Below, in pieces: positions 19,257 to 27,820 of a DNA stretch of 64,000 nucleotides; the stretch's first letter is position 1, and each line of letters starts with the position of its first letter. The DNA lies in assembly GCF_000425945.1 (NCBI RefSeq), contig NZ_AUEK01000011.1:1-64000 (forward strand), given 5' to 3'. The notes beneath the pieces are model-generated. The model saw nothing but the letters and a program-made list of their open reading frames with translations, was not told the origin of the DNA and did no database searches. Position numbers and translations under genes: made by a program. Source of the stretch: Candidatus Solirubrobacter pratensis (GTDB lineage: Bacteria > Actinomycetota > Thermoleophilia > Solirubrobacterales > Solirubrobacteraceae).

Positions 19257-19286
19257 GCCGCTCGCCTGCGCGCAGCTGGGCGAACC

Positions 19287-19590
19287 TCAGAAGGGCGCGG
19301 TCACGCGATCGCCGACCGCCTCGCCCTTCTTCGAGAGGATCGCCGCCTTGAGGGTCACGTCATCGCGGATGATCGTCCGCCGGAAGGTCGCCGCTCGATC
19401 ACGCTCCGGAGCGCCGAATCAGCCCCTCGCGCGCTGCCATCTCCGCCACCCCTCGGCGCGCGAGGGTGACGCTGCTGCGCAGAAGCAGCACGCTCGTGAC
19501 ATCGGGCACGATGACGTCGCTCGGGCGGACGCCGCGCTGCCGCGCGCGCTGCTCATCCGCTGCGGCCGAGACCAGGTTATGTAGCGCGGT
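19287..19590 (-). pseudogene. Unrecognised decayed coding remnant
   Basis: Two minus-strand frames read as one protein if a single shift is allowed near 19400: VSAAADEQRARQRGVRPSDV, then IVPDVTSVLLLRSSVTLARR, then GVAEMAAREGLIRRSG in one frame, and APERDRAATFRRTIIRDDVT, then LKAAILSKKGEAVGDRVTAPF in the next, ending at TGA 19287-19289. The composition is protein-like, but I cannot assign a family. It may be a broken gene or chance. Confidence 0.25.
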
Positions 19591-19624
19591 GGCAGGTCCT
19601 GCGCGGTGCCATAGGATTTCCGCC

Positions 19625-20026
19625 GTGCCGTTCACGCTCAGGAACATCAAGGAGGATCTGGAGGACCTCGGCTCTAGGTTCGACGGCGCGCCGGACCTGG
19701 AGTTCCGCTTGGCGACCAAGGCGCTCGAGCTGGAGAAATCCGGCCTGAGCTACCAGCGCGTCCCGCCCGGCTATCGCTTTCCGTACGGCCACACGCACAA
19801 GAAGCAAGAGGAGGTGTACGTGGTCCTGCGCGGGAGCGGGCGGATGAAGGTCGACGACGAGATCGTCGAGCTCAAGGAATGGGACGCGGTGCGCGTCCCG
19901 CCCGGTACGTGGCGAGGCTACGAAGCCGGGCCGGAGGGCCTCGAGATCCTCGTCATCGGCGCGCCCAATCTCGGCGAGGCTCCGCGCGAAGACGTCGACG
20001 GCCGGCGCGACTGGTGGGCTGACTAG
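19625..20026 (+). CDS. Cupin-domain protein
   Basis: A 133-residue single-domain cupin_2 protein. GTG 19625 gives VPFTLRNIKEDLEDLGSRFD; reading further upstream adds an implausible Cys/Arg-rich leader. The conserved cupin motif 1 is present as HTHKKQEEVYVVLRGSG, with His56, His58 and a following Glu as probable metal ligands. Motif 2 is the PPGTWRGYEAGPEG region. Proteins of this type bind a divalent metal and act as isomerases, dioxygenases or sensors, and the sequence does not decide which. The gene's stop codon shares bases with the stop of the opposite-strand IS481 remnant. Confidence 0.8.
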   Translation: MPFTLRNIKEDLEDLGSRFDGAPDLEFRLATKALELEKSGLSYQRVPPGYRFPYGHTHKKQEEVYVVLRGSGRMKVDDEIVELKEWDAVRVPPGTWRGYEAGPEGLEILVIGAPNLGEAPREDVDGRRDWWAD

Positions 20027-20226
20027 CACATCAGCCGCGCTGTGGGTAGGCGTCGGCGCCGCTTGAGGCAGCGACTGACGGTCGCGTGCGCCATCCCGAG
20101 CTCCGAGGCGATCAACGGTGAGCCCCACCCGGTCCGCCGGCGAACCGCGCAGACCCGGTCACGCATCGCCTCAGAGACCCGGGCCGGCTGACGATGCGGC
20201 GTCGCCGGGCGATCCTGCGCCCACGT
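20023..20226 (-). pseudogene. IS481-family transposase N-terminal remnant
   Basis: The minus-strand frame reads DRPATPHRQPARVSEAMRDR, then VCAVRRRTGWGSPLIASELG, then MAHATVSRCLKRRRRLPTAR, then LMC and stop. This is the second helix-turn-helix segment of IS481-type transposases (DRSSRPHRxP...RRxTGWGPxxIAxELGxxHATVSRxLRRxG). The integrase core is gone, the frame ends at a TAG at 20023-20025 that overlaps the cupin stop codon, and the N-terminal part upstream of 20226 is degraded. It marks a past insertion between the cupin and the Ig-repeat gene. Confidence 0.72.
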
Positions 20227-20353
20227 CCCGGGACTTGACTCCTCCGAAACCGTGGATGCACGGAGCCGTCTGCGCCGGGCGAGCCGCCCGCCCAGCTCGG
20301 CGCGAGCGACCTCGCGCCTGGTCAGCGCGCGTCGCTCGCGCCCGCCAGGCGCC

Positions 20354-23300
20354 TCAGTGGGCGCCGCGCTTGATCGTCAGCGTCGTGTGCGCCGAGACGC
20401 TCTTGCCCGTCGAGGACTTGAACGTGATCGTCTCCGTCACCTTCACAGAGGCATGCTTGATCCTCGATCGGGCCGACGCGCTGAGCTTCACGGACGTCGA
20501 GAGCGTGTCGGCCTTCTCGACCGTCACCTTGCGCGTCCCGAGCGTGATCGTCTTCTTGCCCGACTTCATCGTGATCTTGACGGTGACCGAGCCCTTGCCG
20601 GACACGCGAAGCTTGAGCCTGACGGCGCCGCCCTTGTAGCTGCTCGAGGAGACCTTCGGCGCGGCGACCCTTGTCGTGGCCGGGGGCGTCGACCCACCGG
20701 ACAGCGGCGGCGTGGGGTTGCCAGGAGCGGGCGATCCGCCCGGGCCGAGGTCGCCGGCGAGGGCAGCGACCGTGACGTCAGCGGCAATGGCCGAGACCGG
20801 CACGTACCAGTCCGGAGCCTCGGAGACCTCCACCGCGAGGTGCTGCCCGGCGTCGCCCGGCGCGACGGTGTAGGTCGCCGAGGTCGCGCCCGGGATCGGG
20901 AGGCCGTTCCGCAGCCACTGATACTTCGGAGCCACCAGGCCGGCCCAGCCCGTGAGCTTCGCCGTGAGCGTCTCGCCGACCGCGGCGGTGCCGGCGATCG
21001 ACACGGTCCCGGCCCGCTGCGGGGAGAGGTAGAGCAGCACGGTCACCTTCACCGGCGCCGCGTGGAAGCCGTACTCGTCGACACCGGTGATCGTCGCCGA
21101 GTACGTCCCCGCCACGGTCCCGTCCACGGCCGAGGTATCCGCGGAGAGCGTCCCGGCGACCGCGTTGCCGTGACCATCGGTCAGGCTCGCGCCGGAGTTC
21201 GCGAGCAGCGTCGCGGCCGGGAGCGGGTCGTTCGCGTTGACCGGCAGATACACCGTCGTCACCGGGAGCGTGACGACGGGCACCGGCACGACGCGGATCG
21301 AGGCCTTCACGGTGTCGGCCGCGTCATGCGCGTCGTCGTCGCCGACGATGACGCTGTAGCGCCCGGGGATGCTCCAGTCCACGCTCGAGGTATCCACCAC
21401 AGGCCGGCCGCCGCGCGTGCTGCCCGAGACGGTCGCACCGAGCGCGCTGACCAGCGCGGCCTGCGACGGCGCCGACCCCGTGTCGGTGAACGTCGCGGTG
21501 TCGTTCGCCACCGAGACCACGGCCGCCGACACGTCGACCGTCACCGTGACCGGCGCGGTCGTGAAGCCGTACATGTCGACGCCGCTGATCGTCGCCGTAT
21601 AGGTTCCGGCGGTGGAGCCGTCGACCTGCGAGACGTCCGCGCTCAGCGAGCCGGCGACGGTGTTTCCGCTTCCGTCGGTGATCTTCGCACCGGCCTGGCT
21701 CAGCACATTGGCCGCGGTCGGCGGCTTGGTCGTGTTGAAGTACACCGTCCCGTCCGGCACCGTGGTGACCGACACAGGCACGACCTCGATCGTCGCGGTC
21801 ACCGGCGGAACGCCCTCCGACGTGTCGCTGTCGGACACGGTCACCAAATACTGACCGGGCGTCTGGAAGTCGCCGGCCGTGTAACCGCTGACGGTCGCCG
21901 TCCCGGTCGTGCCGGCCGGCATCACCACGCCAAGCGCGCTCAGGATCGCCTGTTCGCTGGGCTCAGTGGTCGTCACCTGGAACACCGGCGTGGAATCACC
22001 GAGCAGGATGTTGCCCTTGGAGATCGCCACTGTGATCGTCACGGGCGCACTGGTAAAGCCGTACCGGTCGGTCGCGGTGATCGTCGCCGTGTACTGACCG
22101 ACGGCCGAGCCGACGCTCGAGATATCTGCCGTCACGGTGCCCGAGTCCCCCGGCGAGTACGTCGCCGTCGGGCTCACCGCGTCGAGCACGTCCTGCGCGG
22201 TCACCGTCGTGCCGGAACGGAAGCTGACCGTGGAGTTGGCGACCGTCACCGTCGGCGGAGCGACCACACGGATCGTCGCCGTCGCCGGCTTCAAGCCGTC
22301 CGCGCCACCGGTGTCGGTCACCTTGACCGTGTAGCTGCCCGGCGTGTCCCAATCCGGCTCGCCACCCGGATACTCGACGCCCAGCGTCCCGCCGTCGTCG
22401 TGCGGCAGCACGGCGCCAAGTGCCGTGAGCAGCTCCGCCGCGCTCGGCGCCGTGGCCGACGTCTCCAGCCCGCCGGTGGTCCTGGCGAGCGGCACGGTGT
22501 CCGAGGCGATCACGATCGTCAGCGACTTCGACGCCGAGAACCCGCCGTTGGTCGCCGTGACCGTCGCGCTGTAGGTACCCGGCGTCGACCAGTCGACGCC
22601 GCCGGTGTCGACTGACAGCGTCCCGCGATTCGTCTTGGCGCCGGCATCGACGAGGACGGTCGACGCTGACGGAGCGGTCCCCGCGAGGAACGCCACCACG
22701 CCGCTGTCCAGCGCGACCCTCGGCGCGACCGCCGGAGCCGGCGACCCGTCGGTCGCGGTTCCGGTCCAGCCCCAGCCGGTCGTCCCGCCGGTGCCGAAGT
22801 CCCAGCCGAGATCGTCGTACGTCGCGCTCGTCGTCGGATCGGTCAAGCCCGTGTCCGTACCCGAGTACGTCGACTCGGTCTTGAGCGTCGCGGGTGAGAC
22901 CGAGGTGCCGTCGGCGTTCGGGAGCCCCGATCCGGTCTCGTTCGTGTACTGGATATCGGAGCTGACGAGGTTGTTCGTCGACGTCCAGTTGCTCGCCGTG
23001 GGGCTTGTGGCAGTCCCTACGTGCCCCGCCACGGTGGCGTATCCGACCGTGGCGGAGGCGAAGTTCACGCCATTGTTCGATCGGTGGCCTGTCGACGAGC
23101 CCTTGATGGTCCCCCCGATCACGTTGCCGGACATCGAGACCCCAGCCGCCTGTGCCCCGTCGGAGGTCGTGTAGGTCGTGCCCACCTCACCGGCCAGGCC
23201 GCCGATGACGTAGTAGTACGTATTGACCTGGCCACCGGTGCCGTCGACCGGGTGGGAGGGGTTGCTCAGCGTCGTGTTGACGAAGTTGTCGGCGACCGTC

Positions 23301-24109
23301 GTCGGCCCCGTGGCCATGCCGACGATCCCTCCGGTGCGGTTGGCGTCGGCGATCGATCCGCCGGACACCAGGTTGTTGCTCAGGCTGGTGCTTCCGCCGT
23401 CGGACACGGTCGAGGCGGAGTTGGCGTAGCCGTTGGCGTACGCGAGGGCGACGAGCCCGCCGACGTAGCTGCTTCCCCCGCCCGGTGAATCGAGGATGGT
23501 CGGACTGGTCAGCGCGACCCCGGCGACGGTCGAGGCGAAGCTCCACACCGAGACGCCGCCGATCGAGAGATTGGAGACGGCGGAGTTGCTCGCCCGCACG
23601 TTCTGCAGCGTCAGGTTCTCGACGGTGGCGCCGTTCAGGACGCGGAAGAAGCCCAGGTGCAGGCCGGTCGTCCCGGGGCTGGCCGGGAGGGTGGTGGAGA
23701 AGGTATCGCTCGTGTAGTTCAGGTTGCTGATCGTGTGCCCGTCGCCGTTGAACGTCCCCGAGAACCAGTCGATTCCGCTCCAGTTCTCAGTCGCTCCGTA
23801 CGAGGTGGCCGGGCCGGCGGTTCCCGTCGAGTACGTCGTGGCGTCGATGTCCGCCGTCAGCTCGTAATCGTCGGTCGCGGCCCCGTGATGGGTGGTGTCG
23901 GCGTTGATCGCGCTCATCGCCTCATACAGGTCGGCGGCGCTGCCGATCAGACACGGCGATGCAGCAGTGCCTAGGCCGCTGAGCCCAGACGCGCAATCGG
24001 CTGAGGCAGGCGCCGCCGCAGCGACGCTTGAGCCGACGCTCAAGACAGCGAGCGCGCCGACGACGACGAGCGCAGCCGCGCGTGAGCCCAAAAGGGCAAC
24101 GGTTCTCAT
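20354..24109 (-). CDS. Secreted surface protein: GLUG-like beta-helix plus alternating Ig-like repeats
   Basis: A 1251-residue exported protein with signal peptide MRTVALLGSRAAALVVVGAL, then AVLSVGSSVAAAAPA. Residues 35-430 look like a right-handed beta-helix with GLUG-like turns (FSGTFNGDGHTISNLN, LGFFRVLNGATVENLTLQNV, GGIVGMA, IGGLAGEVG). Seven Ig-like repeats of about 80 residues follow in two alternating types: type a ends YSATITGVDEYGF-like, type b ends YSVIVGDDD-like. An eighth domain (KYQWLRNGLPIPGATSATYT) belongs to the same family as the repeats in the upstream phosphatase. A Pro/Gly-rich linker and a Lys/Ser/Thr-rich beta domain (1135-1251) finish it. ATG 24109 has an AGGAGAA ribosome site. 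It starts 29 bases after the phosphatase stop, so they form one operon. No LPXTG anchor was found. Confidence 0.85.
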   Translation of the reverse strand: MRTVALLGSRAAALVVVGALAVLSVGSSVAAAAPASADCASGLSGLGTAASPCLIGSAADLYEAMSAINADTTHHGAATDDYELTADIDATTYSTGTAGPATSYGATENWSGIDWFSGTFNGDGHTISNLNYTSDTFSTTLPASPGTTGLHLGFFRVLNGATVENLTLQNVRASNSAVSNLSIGGVSVWSFASTVAGVALTSPTILDSPGGGSSYVGGLVALAYANGYANSASTVSDGGSTSLSNNLVSGGSIADANRTGGIVGMATGPTTVADNFVNTTLSNPSHPVDGTGGQVNTYYYVIGGLAGEVGTTYTTSDGAQAAGVSMSGNVIGGTIKGSSTGHRSNNGVNFASATVGYATVAGHVGTATSPTASNWTSTNNLVSSDIQYTNETGSGLPNADGTSVSPATLKTESTYSGTDTGLTDPTTSATYDDLGWDFGTGGTTGWGWTGTATDGSPAPAVAPRVALDSGVVAFLAGTAPSASTVLVDAGAKTNRGTLSVDTGGVDWSTPGTYSATVTATNGGFSASKSLTIVIASDTVPLARTTGGLETSATAPSAAELLTALGAVLPHDDGGTLGVEYPGGEPDWDTPGSYTVKVTDTGGADGLKPATATIRVVAPPTVTVANSTVSFRSGTTVTAQDVLDAVSPTATYSPGDSGTVTADISSVGSAVGQYTATITATDRYGFTSAPVTITVAISKGNILLGDSTPVFQVTTTEPSEQAILSALGVVMPAGTTGTATVSGYTAGDFQTPGQYLVTVSDSDTSEGVPPVTATIEVVPVSVTTVPDGTVYFNTTKPPTAANVLSQAGAKITDGSGNTVAGSLSADVSQVDGSTAGTYTATISGVDMYGFTTAPVTVTVDVSAAVVSVANDTATFTDTGSAPSQAALVSALGATVSGSTRGGRPVVDTSSVDWSIPGRYSVIVGDDDAHDAADTVKASIRVVPVPVVTLPVTTVYLPVNANDPLPAATLLANSGASLTDGHGNAVAGTLSADTSAVDGTVAGTYSATITGVDEYGFHAAPVKVTVLLYLSPQRAGTVSIAGTAAVGETLTAKLTGWAGLVAPKYQWLRNGLPIPGATSATYTVAPGDAGQHLAVEVSEAPDWYVPVSAIAADVTVAALAGDLGPGGSPAPGNPTPPLSGGSTPPATTRVAAPKVSSSSYKGGAVRLKLRVSGKGSVTVKITMKSGKKTITLGTRKVTVEKADTLSTSVKLSASARSRIKHASVKVTETITFKSSTGKSVSAHTTLTIKRGAH

Positions 24110-24138
24110 GTGCGGTTCTCCTGCGGAGTGGGAAGTTG

Positions 24139-27100
24139 TCAGGCCCGGACCGGGGCGGTCGCGGCGGAGGTCTTCACGACGGTCTCGTAGCCGGGCGCGC
24201 GACCGGTCACCTGCACGGTGATGCGCTTGCCACGGTCCTGCCGGCGGACCTTGTAGGCGACGCCGGTCACGCCGCGCTCCTGCCGGCGGAGCTTGGAGGA
24301 ATCGGTCTCGGGCTTCGCGGGACGGCCGCCGACATACCAGCGGTAGCTGAACCCCGGCCTCGGCTCCCATGCGCCGTGCACGACGTGCAGCAACTCTCCG
24401 ACCCGCGCCTGGCCCGTGATTCGCGGAGCCGATACCTTCAACGCGCCCTTGCGAACGACGACGGCCTCCGAGGTCGTCTCGCGGGTCACGTACCCGGTCC
24501 GCTTCGCGGTGACGCGAACGCTGATCGACTTCCCGGCATGCGCCCGAGCGACGACGAGGGTCGTGCGGGTCTTCCCTCTGATCGGCTTGCCGTCGAGCAG
24601 CCACTGATACGTGAACGCCGGGTTGGGTGACCACCGCCCCGCGATCGCCGTGAGCGTCTTGCCGACCGCGGGCGTCCCGTGGATCTCCGGGTGCATGGCG
24701 CGAAACTCCGCCGCCTGCACGGTCACCGCCTCGGAGACGACCGAGACGGCCGGCGACGTGAGATGGACCTGCAACTGCCGGCCGGCATCGGCGGCCACCG
24801 GCGTGTACGACGCGGCCGTGGCGCGGTCGATCGGCGATCCGTCGAGCAGCCACCGGTACGCGACGCCGGCCGTCGGCGTGCCTGACGCCGTCAAGCGGGT
24901 CCCGACGACCGCCGTCCCGGAGATCGCCGGGACGGCCGCCGCGAAACCGGACGAGCCGACGCCCTTGGCGACGGTCACCGGCACGGATGTCGCCGACGCC
25001 GGCTCATACCCGGTCGCGGTCCCCGTCACCTGCATCTCCAGCACCTGGCCCGCGTCCGAGGCGACCGGCTGGTACGAGGTTGCGGTCGCCCCGCGGATCG
25101 GCGACCCGTTCAGCAGCCACTCATACGTCAAGGTCGCGGTCGGCGTCCACGGCGTCGCGACGGCCATGACCGTCCCGCCGACCTGGAAGCTCCCGCTGAG
25201 CGTCACCACGTCCGGGCTCAGCGTCCCGCCGGCGACGACGGCCTCGGCCGACGTCACCGCAGTCGTCTTGTACCCGTCCCCCTTCCCGGTGACCTGCACC
25301 TGCAGCCTCTTGCCGATGTCAGCGGGCTCGATCGTGTAGGTCTCGGACGTCGCACCGTCGATCGCGGCGCCGTCGAGCAGCCACTGATAGCTCAAGCTCA
25401 CCGACGGCAGCGACCACGTACCGGGATCGGCCGTGACGGTGCGCCCGACGCTCACGGTGCCGTCGATCGCCGCGACGCCGGCCGTCATCTCCCCCGACCT
25501 GCGTGCGAACACGAGCTTCTCCAGCGGCGTGGTCGGCGTCGGCGAACCGGTGCTCGGCATCGAGAACCACTGGAACGTGATCGACGTCTGACCCGGACCC
25601 TCACCCGGATCGACGTCGAAGACCGCGTAGCCGTAGGCGTTCGCCGTGTCATAGAACGCCAGCCAAGGGGCGTCCTCCACAGCCTGTGCGTTGCTCGAGA
25701 CGTCTGCGAACGGGTGCGCCTGCACCAGCCCCGTCGCAGGGTCGATGGTCTCGCCGATGGTGGAGCCGGCGCCGCCGCCACCGACGACGAGATGCACCGT
25801 TCCCAGCGATGTGTCCCACGTCTGCTCGCCGTTGAGCATGAGCGGCTCGGTTTGGGTCACGGTCGGGCGACGTGTGTCGATCGTCGCGCCCGCCGCGTAC
25901 GTGCCGAACGGGTTGGTGAGCGCCTTGGTCGTCACCCCGGACGGCGGGTCATAGCCGCGGACCGGAAGGCTCCGGCAGTAGTTGTGGTTGTGCCCCGCCA
26001 GGACCAGGTCGACCTCATACTTGTCGAACAACGGTCCCCACGCGGTGCGGGCCCCCATGTCGCAGCTGTTGCCCGTGTCCACGCTCGCCGCGGGGAAGTG
26101 CATCTGGACCACGATCATCTCGATCCCGGAGCCCTCCCCCCTGGCTGCCCGGAGCTGGTGCTCGAGCCATTGCGTCTGGAGGTTCGGCGTCCCGTTCGAG
26201 TCGTCCGGCACGAGCTGCATGTTGGACGGGTCCGCCTTCAACGCACCCGTGTACTGAGCCGGCTTCGTCTGGCTGAAATCCGAGGTCTGCCAGATGACGT
26301 CGTTACCGGCCAGGCCGATGAACAGGACGGTGCCGACATGGAAGCTGTAGAAGCTGCCCTGCAGGCTGTTTCCGTCCCAGTTGGTCAGACCGTTGTCCGG
26401 CAGCAGGAAGCGCGAGAAATAGCCGCCACTGCCGTACGGGCCGTTGTAGTAGCTGCCTGATGTGCCGGTCGTCTGTGGTGTTCCGCTGAGGCTCGTGACG
26501 CCACGCTCGACCTCATGGTTGCCGGGAACCGGCATCCAGGGGAAGCTCTTGGAGGCCGCGGAGACCATCGTCAGCCACTTACGCCACACCGGCGGCGGGT
26601 TGCTGCCGTCCGCATACGCGAGATCGCCCACCATCAGGTGAAACAGCGGCGCACCGTTGCCATCACCCGGGTTCGCCACGCCGGCCGTCGTGTAAGGCGA
26701 CGGAGGATTGTTCCCGTGATCGCCAAACGCCGTGAACCGGAAGGAGGCACGACCGGTCGGAGCCGTCTGGAAGGACGCAGAGGCGGTCGTCGGGTCTTGA
26801 CCGCCGTCCGTCACCGCGTAGTGGTAGGTCGTATCCGGCTTCAGACCGGTCAACGGAACGTGGTAGTGGTACGTCGTCTGCCCGGTCTGACCGTCGGTGA
26901 AGCGCGTCACACAGGGCCTGGTGCGCGGCTCCTTGAGATCCAGTGGCTCCGGGTCCGGCAAGAACACCTCCGAACCCGGATTCGCAGCCGTGATCGGCGA
27001 CGTCGAATAGGCCAACATCGGCGCCGCCATCGGCACCGTGTCAGGGACGCTCCAGGAGACCGTCACCTCGGTCGCGGGATCCGCGCCCCACTCCAGGTGC

Positions 27101-27372
27101 AGCTGCTCCGGCGCGGTCGCCGACGGCGTAGCGGCGAGCGCGGCGGCGGCATCCAAGCCCCGCCCCGCGCCCATCAGGCCACCGACCCCGAGCGCCCCGC
27201 TGATCAGCGCGCTGCGACGCGTGACGCGCAGGCCCCGCGAATCGGACTCGTCCACGACATCGGCGCCGTCGACAGACGCCATGCCGTCACCACCAGCACC
27301 GCCGGCGAGATCAACGAGATCGTCACGGACGTCATCATCGTCCGATCGCTCGTGCGTACCGCGCTTGAACAA
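24139..27372 (-). CDS. Tat-exported purple acid phosphatase-like metallophosphoesterase with Ig-like repeats
   Basis: A 1077-residue exported phosphatase. A twin-arginine signal lies at residues 50-70 (VTRRSALISGALGVGGLMGA) after a long acidic N-terminus. An N-terminal fibronectin-like domain (90-205) precedes the catalytic domain, in which all five purple acid phosphatase blocks are visible: FGDHG (Asp218), GDLAYADG (Asp250, Tyr253), GNHE (284-287), VVQMHFP (His425) and GHNHNY (460-465). From about 655 on, five Ig-like repeats carry the YQWLLDG.PI.GAT signature. The start is TTG 27372 (AAGGGG upstream); an ATG at residue 31 is the alternative and keeps the signal. Predicted role: extracellular phosphate release, with the repeats holding the enzyme at the wall. 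It heads the operon with the Ig-repeat protein. Confidence 0.9.
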   Translation of the reverse strand: MFKRGTHERSDDDDVRDDLVDLAGGAGGDGMASVDGADVVDESDSRGLRVTRRSALISGALGVGGLMGAGRGLDAAAALAATPSATAPEQLHLEWGADPATEVTVSWSVPDTVPMAAPMLAYSTSPITAANPGSEVFLPDPEPLDLKEPRTRPCVTRFTDGQTGQTTYHYHVPLTGLKPDTTYHYAVTDGGQDPTTASASFQTAPTGRASFRFTAFGDHGNNPPSPYTTAGVANPGDGNGAPLFHLMVGDLAYADGSNPPPVWRKWLTMVSAASKSFPWMPVPGNHEVERGVTSLSGTPQTTGTSGSYYNGPYGSGGYFSRFLLPDNGLTNWDGNSLQGSFYSFHVGTVLFIGLAGNDVIWQTSDFSQTKPAQYTGALKADPSNMQLVPDDSNGTPNLQTQWLEHQLRAARGEGSGIEMIVVQMHFPAASVDTGNSCDMGARTAWGPLFDKYEVDLVLAGHNHNYCRSLPVRGYDPPSGVTTKALTNPFGTYAAGATIDTRRPTVTQTEPLMLNGEQTWDTSLGTVHLVVGGGGAGSTIGETIDPATGLVQAHPFADVSSNAQAVEDAPWLAFYDTANAYGYAVFDVDPGEGPGQTSITFQWFSMPSTGSPTPTTPLEKLVFARRSGEMTAGVAAIDGTVSVGRTVTADPGTWSLPSVSLSYQWLLDGAAIDGATSETYTIEPADIGKRLQVQVTGKGDGYKTTAVTSAEAVVAGGTLSPDVVTLSGSFQVGGTVMAVATPWTPTATLTYEWLLNGSPIRGATATSYQPVASDAGQVLEMQVTGTATGYEPASATSVPVTVAKGVGSSGFAAAVPAISGTAVVGTRLTASGTPTAGVAYRWLLDGSPIDRATAASYTPVAADAGRQLQVHLTSPAVSVVSEAVTVQAAEFRAMHPEIHGTPAVGKTLTAIAGRWSPNPAFTYQWLLDGKPIRGKTRTTLVVARAHAGKSISVRVTAKRTGYVTRETTSEAVVVRKGALKVSAPRITGQARVGELLHVVHGAWEPRPGFSYRWYVGGRPAKPETDSSKLRRQERGVTGVAYKVRRQDRGKRITVQVTGRAPGYETVVKTSAATAPVRA

Positions 27373-27820
27373 CTGGCTGACCCCTTCGGTCCGTATTCAG
27401 CTAGCGACGCTGCAGGACAGCCGTGCGAGGCTCACGGGCGAGCCCGCCCGTGAATAGGTGCTCGGACCAGACCCCCGATCCGCGCCAGAGCGAATCGGCC
27501 CCGGCGCTGGGGACGATCCTCGGGCAGATGAGCCCCACGTGCGGCCGCTAGTAAGAGAGAGCATCTTCAATCCGCGTCGCGAGGACGACGAACGACCGGC
27601 GCGACAGCGAGCCATTCAATCCACCAGCCCCGCACGGAATGTGACTGCGGCGTTACCGCGATTGTTACCGTCCTGTTTCTCCACGAGATTCTGAGCAGAG
27701 CCGGGCACTGAACATGAGCGCCCTGCCGGCCGCGCCGACCGCACGCGCATCGGTCCGCGGCGCGTCACGAGAGCCAGCGCGGCGGGGCGCTTCTGCATCT
27801 GCCTTCGAAGCGGCAGCCTG
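27373..27820. other. Upstream region of the phosphatase operon
   Basis: A 448-base noncoding gap. It contains a perfect eight-base inverted repeat CACGGGCG-AGCC-CGCCCGTG (27433-27452) that would fold in the phosphatase leader. It also has a direct repeat GTTACC at 27652-27657 and 27664-27669 (12-base period; GGTAAC on the minus strand), possibly a regulator site. Local AT content is higher around 27640-27700. The short ORFs here look like chance. Confidence 0.4.

Larger units (their letters stand above)
18845..19624. other. Mostly noncoding stretch with remnants
   Basis: A 780-base gap between pcm and the cupin gene. It holds one possible small gene (19092-19256) and a decayed minus-strand coding remnant (about 19287-19590), both listed separately. 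No tRNA, convincing repeat or terminator was seen. Its 5' part should hold the pcm promoter. Confidence 0.4.

Noticed and set aside
20354..24853. Extended start of the Ig-repeat protein upstream to 24853
   Set aside because: The extension lies inside the phosphatase gene and is Arg/Gly-rich; ATG 24109 has a ribosome site and an immediate signal peptide.
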